DNA from: Armatimonadetes bacterium 55-13
GTDB lineage: Bacteria; Armatimonadota; Fimbriimonadia; Fimbriimonadales; Fimbriimonadaceae
DNA: 51,068 nucleotides
Assembly: GCA_001898035.1 (NCBI GenBank)
Contig: MKRX01000017.1
Location: 3,520-54,587 of the forward strand
Direction: 5' to 3'
This document shows positions 1 to 7,445 of the stretch, one piece after another. Positions within the stretch are counted from its first letter, which is position 1, and each line of letters opens with the position of its first letter. Below the pieces are notes generated by a model, which had not been told where the DNA came from, ran no database searches, and saw nothing but the letters and a program-made list of their open reading frames with translations. A program made the position numbers and the translations under genes.

Positions 1-688
1 TTGCGCCTCCAGCCTCAACACCAAGGCGGCCGCCGCCGAATTTGATGGTGACGGAAGCGTCATCGGTGACCGGAAGGGCTTTGATGGCCTTCAGGGCTTT
101 CTCCGGGATAACGGCGGTGATGCCGCTGCCAATTCCGGCTTGCTCAAGCTTCTTAACGGCAAGGCGGTGAGTATCGGTGGCAACCAGGGTGAGGGCGTTG
201 CCATCGTAGGTGAAGAGGACACCGGTGAGGATTTGACGGTGGGTGTCCGTAGATACCGCGTAGATGACGGAATCAACGGCCTCGCGCAGGGTTCCCATGG
301 TGAGCGTGAGTTCGCCTTCGCCGCCGTAATTGGGGGGTTCAGGGAAATCAGACGCATCAAGGGTCTGGAGGCGGTATTCCGAGGCGCCCTGCTTGAGGAG
401 CGCTCCGTGGCCGTCCAGCGTATGAAGCTGGATGTCTCCATCGTGCAGCGAACTGACGAGTTGGGAGAGAAGAGACGCCTGGAGGCAGATCGCGCCGGGT
501 TCTTGGACCATGCAGGCGACATTTCGCTCGACCCACATCTCGCCATCGCAACCGAGGACCCTTAGGCCGGCATCGGTGGCTTCGACCTTAAGATACTGAA
601 GGATGTTGACGGAGGTGCGGACACTGGCGGCCTCTGCCGCCTTAGAGACGGCATCGGAAAACTCTTTTCTTGGACTATCGAGCTTCAT
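1..688 (-). CDS. dnaN: DNA polymerase III beta sliding clamp, N-terminal part (runs off the window)
   Basis: Encodes the ring-shaped clamp that tethers replicative polymerase to DNA. Reading from ATG at 686-688 towards position 1 gives 229 residues without a stop, against about 370 for the family, so the C-terminal third lies outside the window. Visible hallmarks are the N-terminal MKLDSPRKEFSDAVSKAAEA helix, the ATDTHRLAVKK segment about residue 175, and the PEKALKAIKAL segment that follows, all typical of beta clamps. The gene sits 75 bases downstream of an ECF sigma/anti-sigma pair on the same strand rather than next to dnaA in the visible sequence. A perfect inverted repeat lies in the gap. 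The frame was read by hand; family recognition is strong. Confidence 0.93.
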   Translation of the reverse strand, partial: MKLDSPRKEFSDAVSKAAEAASVRTSVNILQYLKVEATDAGLRVLGCDGEMWVERNVACMVQEPGAICLQASLLSQLVSSLHDGDIQLHTLDGHGALLKQGASEYRLQTLDASDFPEPPNYGGEGELTLTMGTLREAVDSVIYAVSTDTHRQILTGVLFTYDGNALTLVATDTHRLAVKKLEQAGIGSGITAVIPEKALKAIKALPVTDDASVTIKFGGGRLGVEAGGA

Positions 689-719
689 AGCTATTCGGTG
701 TAAGTGGTCAATCGGGTTT

Positions 720-757
720 GGTAAATGGCAGTTTCGATTTCCGAATTACCATTTACC
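720..757 (-). promoter_or_regulatory. Inverted repeat between anti-sigma gene and dnaN
   Basis: GGTAAATGG (720-728) and CCATTTACC (749-757) are perfect 9-base arms. The 20-base interval holds a shorter TTCG/CGAA inner pairing, so a two-level hairpin is possible. There is no T-run on the minus-strand 3' side, so a classical terminator is unlikely. It lies 31 bases upstream of the dnaN start and could be an operator or a leader structure; the function is inferred only from position. Confidence 0.45.
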
Positions 758-763
758 CGGTTC

Positions 764-1051
764 TTAGCCTTGTAAGGGCAAGTGATATTGAAAATGCGAA
801 GAAGCTGGTACTTGGGGCTCGATTTCTGCGCCTCGAGCGTAGAGCTTCATCAGAATGCGGTGGTAGGACTCCTCGGTAAACTCGGGATCGTCCAGAGTGT
901 GCAACGTGTCTACCGTGCTACGCAGGGTCATCATTTCGCGATCGAGCTCGGGATCGTTGCTCGCGGCGGTATTCATTTCGATTTCAAGTTCGGCGGGCAA
1001 TTCTCGTCCCGCGTACATATCAACTAACTTTTGATATAGTTCGTTTTTCAC
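764..1051 (-). CDS. Probable anti-sigma factor partner of the adjacent ECF sigma factor
   Basis: A 95-residue acidic, mostly helical soluble protein. It starts MKNELYQKLVDMYAGRELPAE and carries a long alpha-helical stretch (EMMTLRSTVDTLHTL). Its start overlaps the end of the sigma factor gene by four bases (ATGA type), so the two are translationally coupled. Small proteins in this position are usually anti-sigma factors. This one has no HxxxCxxC zinc signature and no membrane segment, so it would be an atypical cytoplasmic one. The assignment rests on context; a sequence-based family could not be recognised. Confidence 0.55.
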   Translation of the reverse strand: MKNELYQKLVDMYAGRELPAELEIEMNTAASNDPELDREMMTLRSTVDTLHTLDDPEFTEESYHRILMKLYARGAEIEPQVPASSHFQYHLPLQG

Positions 1052-1617
1052 GACGTCCTCTCTAGGGTTCCACCCAGCTTGTCGCGGAGGGCTCTACGTC
1101 CTCTGTATAGCCTTGATTTAAGCGCAGGAACGCTTATTTTCAAAATCTCCGCCGCTTCACGGGCCGCCATATCCTCTAAATCACAGAGGACCAACGGCTC
1201 TCTATATTCCATCGGCAGATCCGCGAGGGCTTGCTGCACGGTTACCCGCAGAGCAGCTCTTTCCTCCGAACCTGAGTAGTGCGCGTCTGAGGGCAGCTCC
1301 ATGAGTTTGTGCTGCCGCATTTTGTCGATGCATAGGTTCCGGGCAATCCGGAATAACCAGGTCCTAAAGGCGCCGTCGGCACGCAACTCCGCTGAGCGGC
1401 GGAGTACCCGCAGGAACGTCTCTGCAGTCGCGTCTTCCGCATCCGTTCGGTTGCCGAGCATGCGAAACGTGTATCGGAAAATTCTTTCTCCGTACATTTC
1501 ATACAGTCCGCCAAGCGCTTGGGGATCGCCCTGTGAAAGGGCGGTGAGCCAGCGCTTTTCGGCCAGTGAGTCTCGCATTGCGTCATTAGGCATAGAGAAG
1601 ACGAGCGCATTCTTCAA
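1048..1617 (-). CDS. ECF-type RNA polymerase sigma factor (sigma-70 family)
   Basis: A 189-residue protein with region 2 (GGLYEMYGERIFRYTFRMLG, then the DAEDATAETFLRVLR segment and the FRTWLFRIARNLCIDKMR helix, residues about 38-105). Region 4 has a helix-turn-helix (LADLPMEYREPLVLCDLEDMA followed by REAAEILKISVPALKSRLYRGRRALRDKL, residues about 130-180). This two-domain layout without regions 1 and 3 is that of ECF sigma factors. It is first in a minus-strand set with a probable anti-sigma factor and, further on, dnaN. ECF factors direct stress or envelope regulons and often activate their own operon. The regulon cannot be read here. Confidence 0.93.
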   Translation of the reverse strand: MKNALVFSMPNDAMRDSLAEKRWLTALSQGDPQALGGLYEMYGERIFRYTFRMLGNRTDAEDATAETFLRVLRRSAELRADGAFRTWLFRIARNLCIDKMRQHKLMELPSDAHYSGSEERAALRVTVQQALADLPMEYREPLVLCDLEDMAAREAAEILKISVPALKSRLYRGRRALRDKLGGTLERTS

Positions 1618-1704
1618 AAAGATGCGCGGGTAGCTAGTTTAACACCGTAGAGGGTGATTTTGCGCGAATTTCTACCAGGTGTAGGTTCGCTTTGGTAGGG
1701 AAAG

Positions 1705-1729
1705 GGAGCCATGCGTGGTGCATGGCTCC
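1705..1729 (-). terminator. Hairpin downstream of the DUF4397 lipoprotein gene
   Basis: GGAGCCATGC (1705-1714) pairs with GCATGGCTCC (1720-1729) across a 5-base loop, 17 bases past the stop of the minus-strand lipoprotein gene. On the minus strand it is followed by CTTTCCC, a poor U-tract, so termination may be weak. Confidence 0.5.
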
Positions 1730-1745
1730 GGCACATCTCAGCAGA

Positions 1746-2468
1746 TCAATTGATCTTGATGAAAGTGATCTTAGGATCGAGTGGGGCAGAGCCTCCCTCG
1801 ATTCCGCCAACGATGGCGAGATAGATTCCTCCGGCGTCGAAGGTGAAAGTTTGGGTGGCGTACACGCTTTCGGTTCCGGTGCGCCGTGCAACAAAGGTTT
1901 GAGTGGACGCGTCGATGGTGAGCGTTCCTATCGATCCGAAGTCAATATTCTCAACTTTGTATTGAGGATTGTCTCCGGGGTTACGGAGATCGATGTTGGG
2001 GGTATCGAAGCCAGTCGCACGGAGGAAGCCGTGGAGCACATAGATGCGGCTTTTGGTGCCATTGGGGACCGTCAGGTCGATTTCGGGGCTTACAATTCGG
2101 GCTCGCTTGACGGGTTCGGCGCCGTAAGCTTCCAGCCCGACGGTGGTGATGAGATATTCTTTCTCATTGCTGAACGAACCGACAACGGCATCTAGGTCTT
2201 CGGAGCCAGCGTCCTCTCGCACCGAGAGATCGTAGCTATCGGGGTCTTTGTCTTTAAACTTGTCGCTCAGGCCGAGGTAGGGAATGGCCGACGCTTCGAC
2301 GCTGCCATCGATCGAATAGGTGAGCGCCGTGGAATCCGGGGAGGCGTTGACAAAGCGGATTCGGGGCTTGCTTGCGGTTCTCCCGCCGCCTCCACCGCCA
2401 CCGCACGCCGTCAAAGAGGCCGCAAGGAACACACACAGTCCCGCTTTCCACCAAAAGTTCATCTTCAT
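1746..2468 (-). CDS. DUF4397 domain lipoprotein
   Basis: A 240-residue exported protein. The N-terminus MKMNFWWKAGLCVFLAASLTAC is a lipoprotein signal with lipobox LTAC, followed by a flexible glycine run (seven glycines). The mature part begins with the DUF4397 signature RIRFVNASPDSTALTYSIDG. It contains repeated beta-rich modules (SYDLSVRE, RIYVLHGFLRATG, FTFDAGGIYLAIVGG). DUF4397 proteins are cell-surface beta-sandwich proteins of unknown ligand. The gene appears monocistronic, with a hairpin after its stop. The annotation is certain at family level; the biological role is unknown. Confidence 0.85.
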   Translation of the reverse strand: MKMNFWWKAGLCVFLAASLTACGGGGGGGRTASKPRIRFVNASPDSTALTYSIDGSVEASAIPYLGLSDKFKDKDPDSYDLSVREDAGSEDLDAVVGSFSNEKEYLITTVGLEAYGAEPVKRARIVSPEIDLTVPNGTKSRIYVLHGFLRATGFDTPNIDLRNPGDNPQYKVENIDFGSIGTLTIDASTQTFVARRTGTESVYATQTFTFDAGGIYLAIVGGIEGGSAPLDPKITFIKIN

Positions 2469-2481
2469 CCTCGTTTACACC

Positions 2482-2790
2482 TTAGCCTATCCGTGATGCT
2501 ATCCAGCTATCGCGAGTTATACCGAAATGGCGCCATACCGCGTCGCTAAACACTTCGTAGCAGAGAGTACATCCTACCAAACCACGTTCAATTGCCGTAC
2601 GAGAATCGGTTCCGCAATGGGGGCATTGATCGCGAGTTGGTCGTGCGGACTTGAGGGATTGAGTGATTTGACCGAGAGAAGCGCCGGGTATGCGGCGATC
2701 TAAGCAAACTGAGCACAGCGCCTCTTCGACGCCATGCTCAGTCCATTGGAAGGCGGCGGGACGGCCGCAATCTACGCAGGGTTCCTTCAA
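2482..2790 (-). CDS. McsA-like zinc-binding protein without UvrB/C tail
   Basis: Four CxxC pairs are visible (CVDCG, CSVC, CPHCG, CTLCY), and the phrase RGLVGCTLCYEVF is typical of McsA/YacH-type zinc proteins, which help the McsB arginine kinase and Clp protease in stress control. Only 102 residues are present and the C-terminal UvrB/UvrC motif of McsA is absent, so it may be a reduced family member. I place the start at the TTG at 2788-2790, whose TTGA overlaps the ilvE stop. A longer reading from 2865 would overlap ilvE by 79 bases and adds residues without family character. No mcsB or clpC gene is adjacent. Confidence 0.62.
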   Translation of the reverse strand: MKEPCVDCGRPAAFQWTEHGVEEALCSVCLDRRIPGASLGQITQSLKSARPTRDQCPHCGTDSRTAIERGLVGCTLCYEVFSDAVWRHFGITRDSWIASRIG

Positions 2791-3659
2791 AACGGAACGC
2801 CGGTATTTGTGTGCTCCCGGAATCTTCGAATCAAGTCTCGGGTGATCTCTCCGGGCGTTCCACATCCAATCTTACGACCGTCCAATGAGATCATGGGGAT
2901 GACCTCAGCTGCGGTACCGGTGAGGAAGGCTTCATCGGCCGTATAGACGTCCATGGGTGTGAGGAAGGTCTCTTCAACCGTTAAGCCAGCCTGGCGGGCG
3001 AGCATGATGGCGGTGTCTCGAGTGATGCCTTGAAGAATTCCCGAAGATGGGTGGGGGGTTCGAATGACGCCGTTTTGGATGAGGAAGAGGTTATCTCCCG
3101 TGCATTCCGCGATGTAGCCCTGGTGATTAAGCATGAGCCCCTCTCCCGCGCCAGCGCGGTTGGCTTCCTGCTTCGCCAAGATGTTGTTTGCGTACCGTCC
3201 GATGCACTTGACGCGTGGATCCAGGCTATCTGGCGGGATGACGCGGAATGAACAGGTGATGACGTTCAAACCGGTCTCGTACGCTTCGGGTGGGTACAGC
3301 GAAAGCGTATTGACCATGATCATGACGTTTGGAGTGCGGTTAATGGCTTTGGGATCTAAGCCGAGCCCGGTACCTCGCGTTACGTTGAGACGGATGTAGC
3401 CGCTTTCGATGCCTGCTTGTTTGCATACGTCAAGCACGGTGGCACGAAGTTCTTCGAACGACATGTGCATCTCAAATCCTAGATAGGCGATGCCGTGATA
3501 CAGGCGACGTAGATGCTCATCCAGTTTGAACACCTTGTTGTTGTAGATGCGGATTCCTTCGAATAGGCCGTCTCCATACAGGTGTGCGTGGTCTGCGACA
3601 CTGGTCGTTGCCGTTTCGAGCGGCATGACTTCACCGTTGAGCCAAACGAGCTTAGGCAT
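2787..3659 (-). CDS. ilvE: Branched-chain amino acid aminotransferase
   Basis: A class IV PLP-dependent transaminase of 290 residues, interconverting valine, leucine and isoleucine with their 2-keto acids. The N-terminus VWLNGEVMPLETATTSVADHA, the HLYGDGLFEGIR loop, the catalytic lysine (K151 in RVKCIGRYANNILAKQEA) and the GYIAECTGDNLFLI segment with the conserved glutamate fit IlvE. D-amino-acid aminotransferase and aminodeoxychorismate lyase belong to the same fold, but the YANNILAKQEA phrase favours IlvE. The stop overlaps the start of a zinc protein (TTGA), so both are probably cotranscribed. Confidence 0.9.
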   Translation of the reverse strand: MPKLVWLNGEVMPLETATTSVADHAHLYGDGLFEGIRIYNNKVFKLDEHLRRLYHGIAYLGFEMHMSFEELRATVLDVCKQAGIESGYIRLNVTRGTGLGLDPKAINRTPNVMIMVNTLSLYPPEAYETGLNVITCSFRVIPPDSLDPRVKCIGRYANNILAKQEANRAGAGEGLMLNHQGYIAECTGDNLFLIQNGVIRTPHPSSGILQGITRDTAIMLARQAGLTVEETFLTPMDVYTADEAFLTGTAAEVIPMISLDGRKIGCGTPGEITRDLIRRFREHTNTGVPF

Positions 3660-3796
3660 AATCGCATTCTACCGAAGGCAAAATGGACCTCTTAGGGCAC
3701 AGCGGTAGTCAATTTATCCTAGAACACAGCAACTTAATGTCATAATTCCAGGTACACGTACGTCTATTAATTGTTATAGGATTTGGCAAATCAGGG

Positions 3797-5188
3797 ATGA
3801 AAAGGATTTTTCTTGGATTACTTGTTGTTTTTGTAGTTGCGGCCGCTAGCCTCTCGGTGATGGCGGCTCGTTTCGTGCCCACTATTCGGCCCAATACTCA
3901 GATTGGAATGGTTCCGGTTGGGGGACTGACCAAAGAGGAAGCGGCAAAAAAGCTCCGTATTTGGTGGGAGTCGGAGAGAAAGCGCGAACTCAATCTCCGC
4001 TCGGATCAGATTCGAAAGGCGTTGCCCGCAATGACTCCGGGAAAGCTTGGCGTTACTCTTGACGATCAAGCCAGTGTGGCTCAGGCCGAGATTAAGGATT
4101 TTTGGGAAGCTGCGCAAGCCACGGTAACGGGTGGAAACTACGAACCGGTGAAGCTTGATCTCAAGTTTAAGCAGATCGACGCGAGTCTCAAGAGCTTGGA
4201 TGCGTTGGTGCGGGAGTCGATTGGCGAACCGCGCGCCGCACGTGTGACCTACGCGGCGGGTGCGGTCGTGCGAGAGCCAGAGGTTACGACCTTTGAATTA
4301 GACGTCGATAAACTCGGTGACGCTGTCCTGGCCGCATTGGCGGCTAATGGCGATGTGGAAGTTCCGATCAAAGAGGCGCCGAAGCGGGTGCCCGACGACG
4401 AACTAGCGAAGATAGTAGAAGTCGAGAGTGAGTTCTCGACCCGATTTCCTGCCTATCAGACAAGTCGAAACACCAACATTCGGTTGGCGGCAAGTGCGCT
4501 GAACGGTCAGGTTCTTATGCCGGGCGATCAGCTGAGCTTCAATGGCTGCGTTGGCCGCCGAACAGTGGCGGGCGGTTATAAAGAAGCTCCTGTTCTTAAG
4601 AATGGCATGCACGACACCGGAATCGGTGGTGGTATTTGTCAGGTCAGCACGACTCTCTACAATGCCTCGCTCTTCGCGGACCTGAAGATTGTTAAACGCA
4701 ATAACCACTCCATTCCCAGCGTGTATGTACCGGTGGGACGGGATGCGACGGTCGACTACGGGACTCTGGACTTGGTGATTGAAAATAACCAGGATCATCC
4801 GATCGCGGTTTCTTCCACGTTTGAGAACGGAAAGATCACGTTCCGCATCCTTGGTAAGAAGGATGTCAGTCGAGAAGTCAAGATTTTGACGAGTGGCCAC
4901 AAATCTTGGAGTAATGGCGTGAAAACTGTCGTGGACCGAAGTCTGCCGGCGGGGACGACTCGGGTGGTGGAAAAGGGATCTTCCGGGCATTCCATTACGA
5001 CGTATCGAGTGGTGTACGAAAACGGTGTGGAAGTCCGCCGTGAGGTTTTGAATCGCAGCGTGTACCGGGGCTCACCGAGAATCGTCGCAACAAATAACGC
5101 ACCGGCCGCGCCTAAGAAAGCAGAACCTTTGGCAGCGCCAAGCGAACAGCCCGATACCGAGCCGACGATCCCACCGCTGGATAACTAG
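3797..5188 (+). CDS. VanW family protein with G5 domain
   Basis: A 463-residue exported protein starting with a membrane signal (MKRIFLGLLVVFVVAAASLSVMAARF). The middle holds a peptidoglycan-binding-like region (VGGLTKEEAAKKLRIWWES). The VanW core follows at about residues 215-350, with LSFNGCVGRRTVAGGYKEAPV, the GIGGGICQVSTTLYNASLFADL motif, HSIPSVYVPVGRDATVDYG and LVIENNQDHPIAV. Residues about 375-435 (VVEKGSSGHSITTYRVVYENG) look like a G5 domain, and the tail is proline-rich and disordered. VanW proteins act in or near the cell envelope, but the biochemical activity is not established. It converges on and overlaps by four bases the stop of the next gene. Confidence 0.9.
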   Translation: MKRIFLGLLVVFVVAAASLSVMAARFVPTIRPNTQIGMVPVGGLTKEEAAKKLRIWWESERKRELNLRSDQIRKALPAMTPGKLGVTLDDQASVAQAEIKDFWEAAQATVTGGNYEPVKLDLKFKQIDASLKSLDALVRESIGEPRAARVTYAAGAVVREPEVTTFELDVDKLGDAVLAALAANGDVEVPIKEAPKRVPDDELAKIVEVESEFSTRFPAYQTSRNTNIRLAASALNGQVLMPGDQLSFNGCVGRRTVAGGYKEAPVLKNGMHDTGIGGGICQVSTTLYNASLFADLKIVKRNNHSIPSVYVPVGRDATVDYGTLDLVIENNQDHPIAVSSTFENGKITFRILGKKDVSREVKILTSGHKSWSNGVKTVVDRSLPAGTTRVVEKGSSGHSITTYRVVYENGVEVRREVLNRSVYRGSPRIVATNNAPAAPKKAEPLAAPSEQPDTEPTIPPLDN

Positions 5189-7044
5189 CGCACTTTGATC
5201 AGTTGGAACTGATTGCCTTGGACGACCACTTCGCCTAGACCGCTTAAGTCGGCGATCTGCGGAAAAGTGTTCGGGGCGGGAGTCACGATATAGGCAGGCT
5301 TGATCTTTTCAAGGATCGCCTGCCTTTCTTCTTGTGGCGTTCGGTCCAAGAAGATCGCCATAGATTCATTGCGTCGATTTCCGTAGTCTGGCGTCTCGCT
5401 CCAGTGACCGGCATAGGTATAGACGCCCGCAAAGCCGGAGAGGATGGGGTTTAGATCCGGGAGAACGGGCTCACGGAAGGTGACCGGCTGACTATCCGGG
5501 ACAGGTTGAGGCACCCCAGGCATGGCCACCACGATTGTTTTTTGTTCGGACGCATGATGATCGTTGAGGTAGGCAAGGATGCTTTGGACATCTCGCGTCA
5601 GATAGACAGGATGAACGGTAGTGTTAGATACGTTCAGCTTGATCAGTTCAATTTCCCGGAAGAACCATCTTAGTGACGTGCCAGCGACGCAAAGGATAGT
5701 GAGGACGGTAATCAGGTTCCGCTTGGATCTTTCTCGATTCAACGCCACCGCAGAGAGACCGGCGGCCGCGAGAATGGCCCAAGGCACGCTCAGTCCCATG
5801 GTGAGCTTGCGCTCAAAGAGAGAGGGGAAGTAAGGAGCGATTAAGCCCGTTAGAGCCCAGGCGACAACCAGGTTGGCAGCCGGACGGTCTTGGGCGAGCA
5901 GGCAGCAACAAGCAACCGTTGCGACATAAATGAGAAGCCATGCAGGCATGCCCATGGCGTAGCCTTCGAAACCAGGCGCCGGCGCGGTGGCAAACAGCAG
6001 GAGGATCAGGATGGCGCCGATCGCTGCGCCAGTAAGAACCCGCTTGTCTGCCTTGAGGCGGGATTGGAAGAGACTCAAGGCCGCCATTGCGATCATCAGG
6101 GCATATCCGAGAAGGAGAACTTTGAAATTGGCGCTGTAGGTTGGAGTGGCGGCGCGGGCTTGGAAGACGGCGTCTTGCTTGAGGACATGGACAAACCAAA
6201 GGGCGGGAGGAATGGCTCCCGATGCAATCACCAAAGCCCGGATTACCCATTCTTTCGAGATCGCCCTCCTCGTGATTTGCATGCCGAGAAAGGCAATCAT
6301 GGCGAAAGCGATAATCAGGACGTCGTAGCTGTGGATATTCATGAGCGCGGCAAAGGCGAGCGCTCCGGGCAAGACGGGCTTCCAAGAGTTCTTGGCCTCT
6401 AGAAAACTCAGGAAGATGAAGACGATGAGGCACAAGCTCACCATGAAGAGGCCGTTGGTGAGAAGGGAAGGAAGGACAAATCCTTCCGGCTGCCATACGT
6501 CATTGGGAAGACCGGGCACTCCCATGGCAGTGAAGAGCGACTGGAACGGACCGGATGTGGTGAATACTCGTCCGAAGTTCTCCCAGACAAGGAATCCCAA
6601 TCCTCCGCCGACCACAACAATGGCAAGGGCCAGTTTACGAGTGTAGACGTTCGTCACCGTCTTCTGAATCAAGCGGTGAATTAAGACAACGAAAAGCGCT
6701 GAGAAGGCCATCTTGCCGATGGCGGCCGCCAAAGGGATCCCGGTCAACTTCGCGAGTAGGCCCAAGACAAAGAAATAGATGTGGATCGTGAGGCCCGGTT
6801 GCGAGTCTACGGCGAACCGGTTATCCATCAACAGATGCCCATCCATGGCTTGGCGCATCCACGCCGAGTACACCATATGGTCATCCGTATTGAACTGAAA
6901 GCCCAGATATTTGGCGCCAGGGGGAGCAGCAAGGAGCGCGTAAAGACTCGGCAAAATGGAAAGGATCGCCGCGCCGATGGCGAAGGCGATCACATAGGTC
7001 CGCTCAAAATTAGCGGCCGACTCGTTTCTGGGTTGGTCGTTCAA
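5185..7044 (-). CDS. Large polytopic membrane protein, GT-C-like architecture
   Basis: A 619-residue protein with about a dozen hydrophobic segments. It has a first helix (TYVIAFAIGAAILSILPSLYALL), then an extracytoplasmic loop carrying the acidic phrase NTDDHMVYSAWMRQAMDG. The last 130 residues are soluble (IVVAMPGVPQPVPDSQPV and RTPQEERQAILEKIKPAYIVTPA). Many membrane helices, an acidic first loop and a C-terminal soluble domain recall lipid-linked glycosyltransferases of the GT-C fold, but no diagnostic motif was recognised. It stands alone between vanW and the DUF4350 cluster. Function unknown. Confidence 0.7.
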   Translation of the reverse strand: MNDQPRNESAANFERTYVIAFAIGAAILSILPSLYALLAAPPGAKYLGFQFNTDDHMVYSAWMRQAMDGHLLMDNRFAVDSQPGLTIHIYFFVLGLLAKLTGIPLAAAIGKMAFSALFVVLIHRLIQKTVTNVYTRKLALAIVVVGGGLGFLVWENFGRVFTTSGPFQSLFTAMGVPGLPNDVWQPEGFVLPSLLTNGLFMVSLCLIVFIFLSFLEAKNSWKPVLPGALAFAALMNIHSYDVLIIAFAMIAFLGMQITRRAISKEWVIRALVIASGAIPPALWFVHVLKQDAVFQARAATPTYSANFKVLLLGYALMIAMAALSLFQSRLKADKRVLTGAAIGAILILLLFATAPAPGFEGYAMGMPAWLLIYVATVACCCLLAQDRPAANLVVAWALTGLIAPYFPSLFERKLTMGLSVPWAILAAAGLSAVALNRERSKRNLITVLTILCVAGTSLRWFFREIELIKLNVSNTTVHPVYLTRDVQSILAYLNDHHASEQKTIVVAMPGVPQPVPDSQPVTFREPVLPDLNPILSGFAGVYTYAGHWSETPDYGNRRNESMAIFLDRTPQEERQAILEKIKPAYIVTPAPNTFPQIADLSGLGEVVVQGNQFQLIKVR

Positions 7045-7069
7045 CGTCTATGTTGTTCGGCAGAGAAGC

Positions 7070-7441
7070 CTAGTGAGGGATGGGACGCCCCATCGATCTG
7101 TAAATATCCTCAATCCGGGTTTTCCACTCCGTGGCGACGGAATTTTTTGGGTCTGTTTTGAGTGCCTCTCTGAAATAATTGAGGGCGATTTTATACTTCT
7201 TTTTGCGGTCAACCGTATTGGCGTAGGTGTACTGCAATCCGAGGGCGACCGTCGAGTCAACGTAGGCCTTCTTCGCTTTGACATCGCTCTTCTTTTTGAG
7301 ATAGGTCTTTTTGGCAACAGCCTGCTTGCTGAGCAAGAGTTTGATGTTTTTTGCTTCTTGTTCCGGGGTTACGGGCTTGTTATATTGCCCGAAGGCGGGA
7401 ACCATGAGGAGCGCCAAGAGACAAGCGATTAGCCATTTCAT
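7070..7441 (-). CDS. Small exported TPR-like protein
   Basis: The ATG at 7439-7441 gives MKWLIACLLALLMVPAFG, a clean signal peptide. It lies four bases after the stop of the upstream DUF4350 gene, so I prefer it over an upstream in-frame ATG at 7468. The mature protein of about 105 residues is lysine-rich and contains a single TPR-like helix pair (KKYKIALNYFREALKTDPKNSVATEWKTRIEDIYRSMG). It is last in the DUF4129/DUF4350 operon and presumably acts in the periplasm or at the envelope. No specific family was recognised. Confidence 0.75.
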   Translation of the reverse strand: MKWLIACLLALLMVPAFGQYNKPVTPEQEAKNIKLLLSKQAVAKKTYLKKKSDVKAKKAYVDSTVALGLQYTYANTVDRKKKYKIALNYFREALKTDPKNSVATEWKTRIEDIYRSMGRPIPH

Positions 7442-7445
7442 GACT

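Noticed and set aside
4403-4990. A 195-codon antisense frame in vanW
   Set aside because: VanW motifs lie on the plus strand and no family or start signal supports the antisense product.
5813-6496. A 227-codon minus-strand frame inside the large membrane protein gene
   Set aside because: Same strand, other frame of a gene with clear membrane helices; arginine/proline-rich, as shadow frames of GC-rich genes are.
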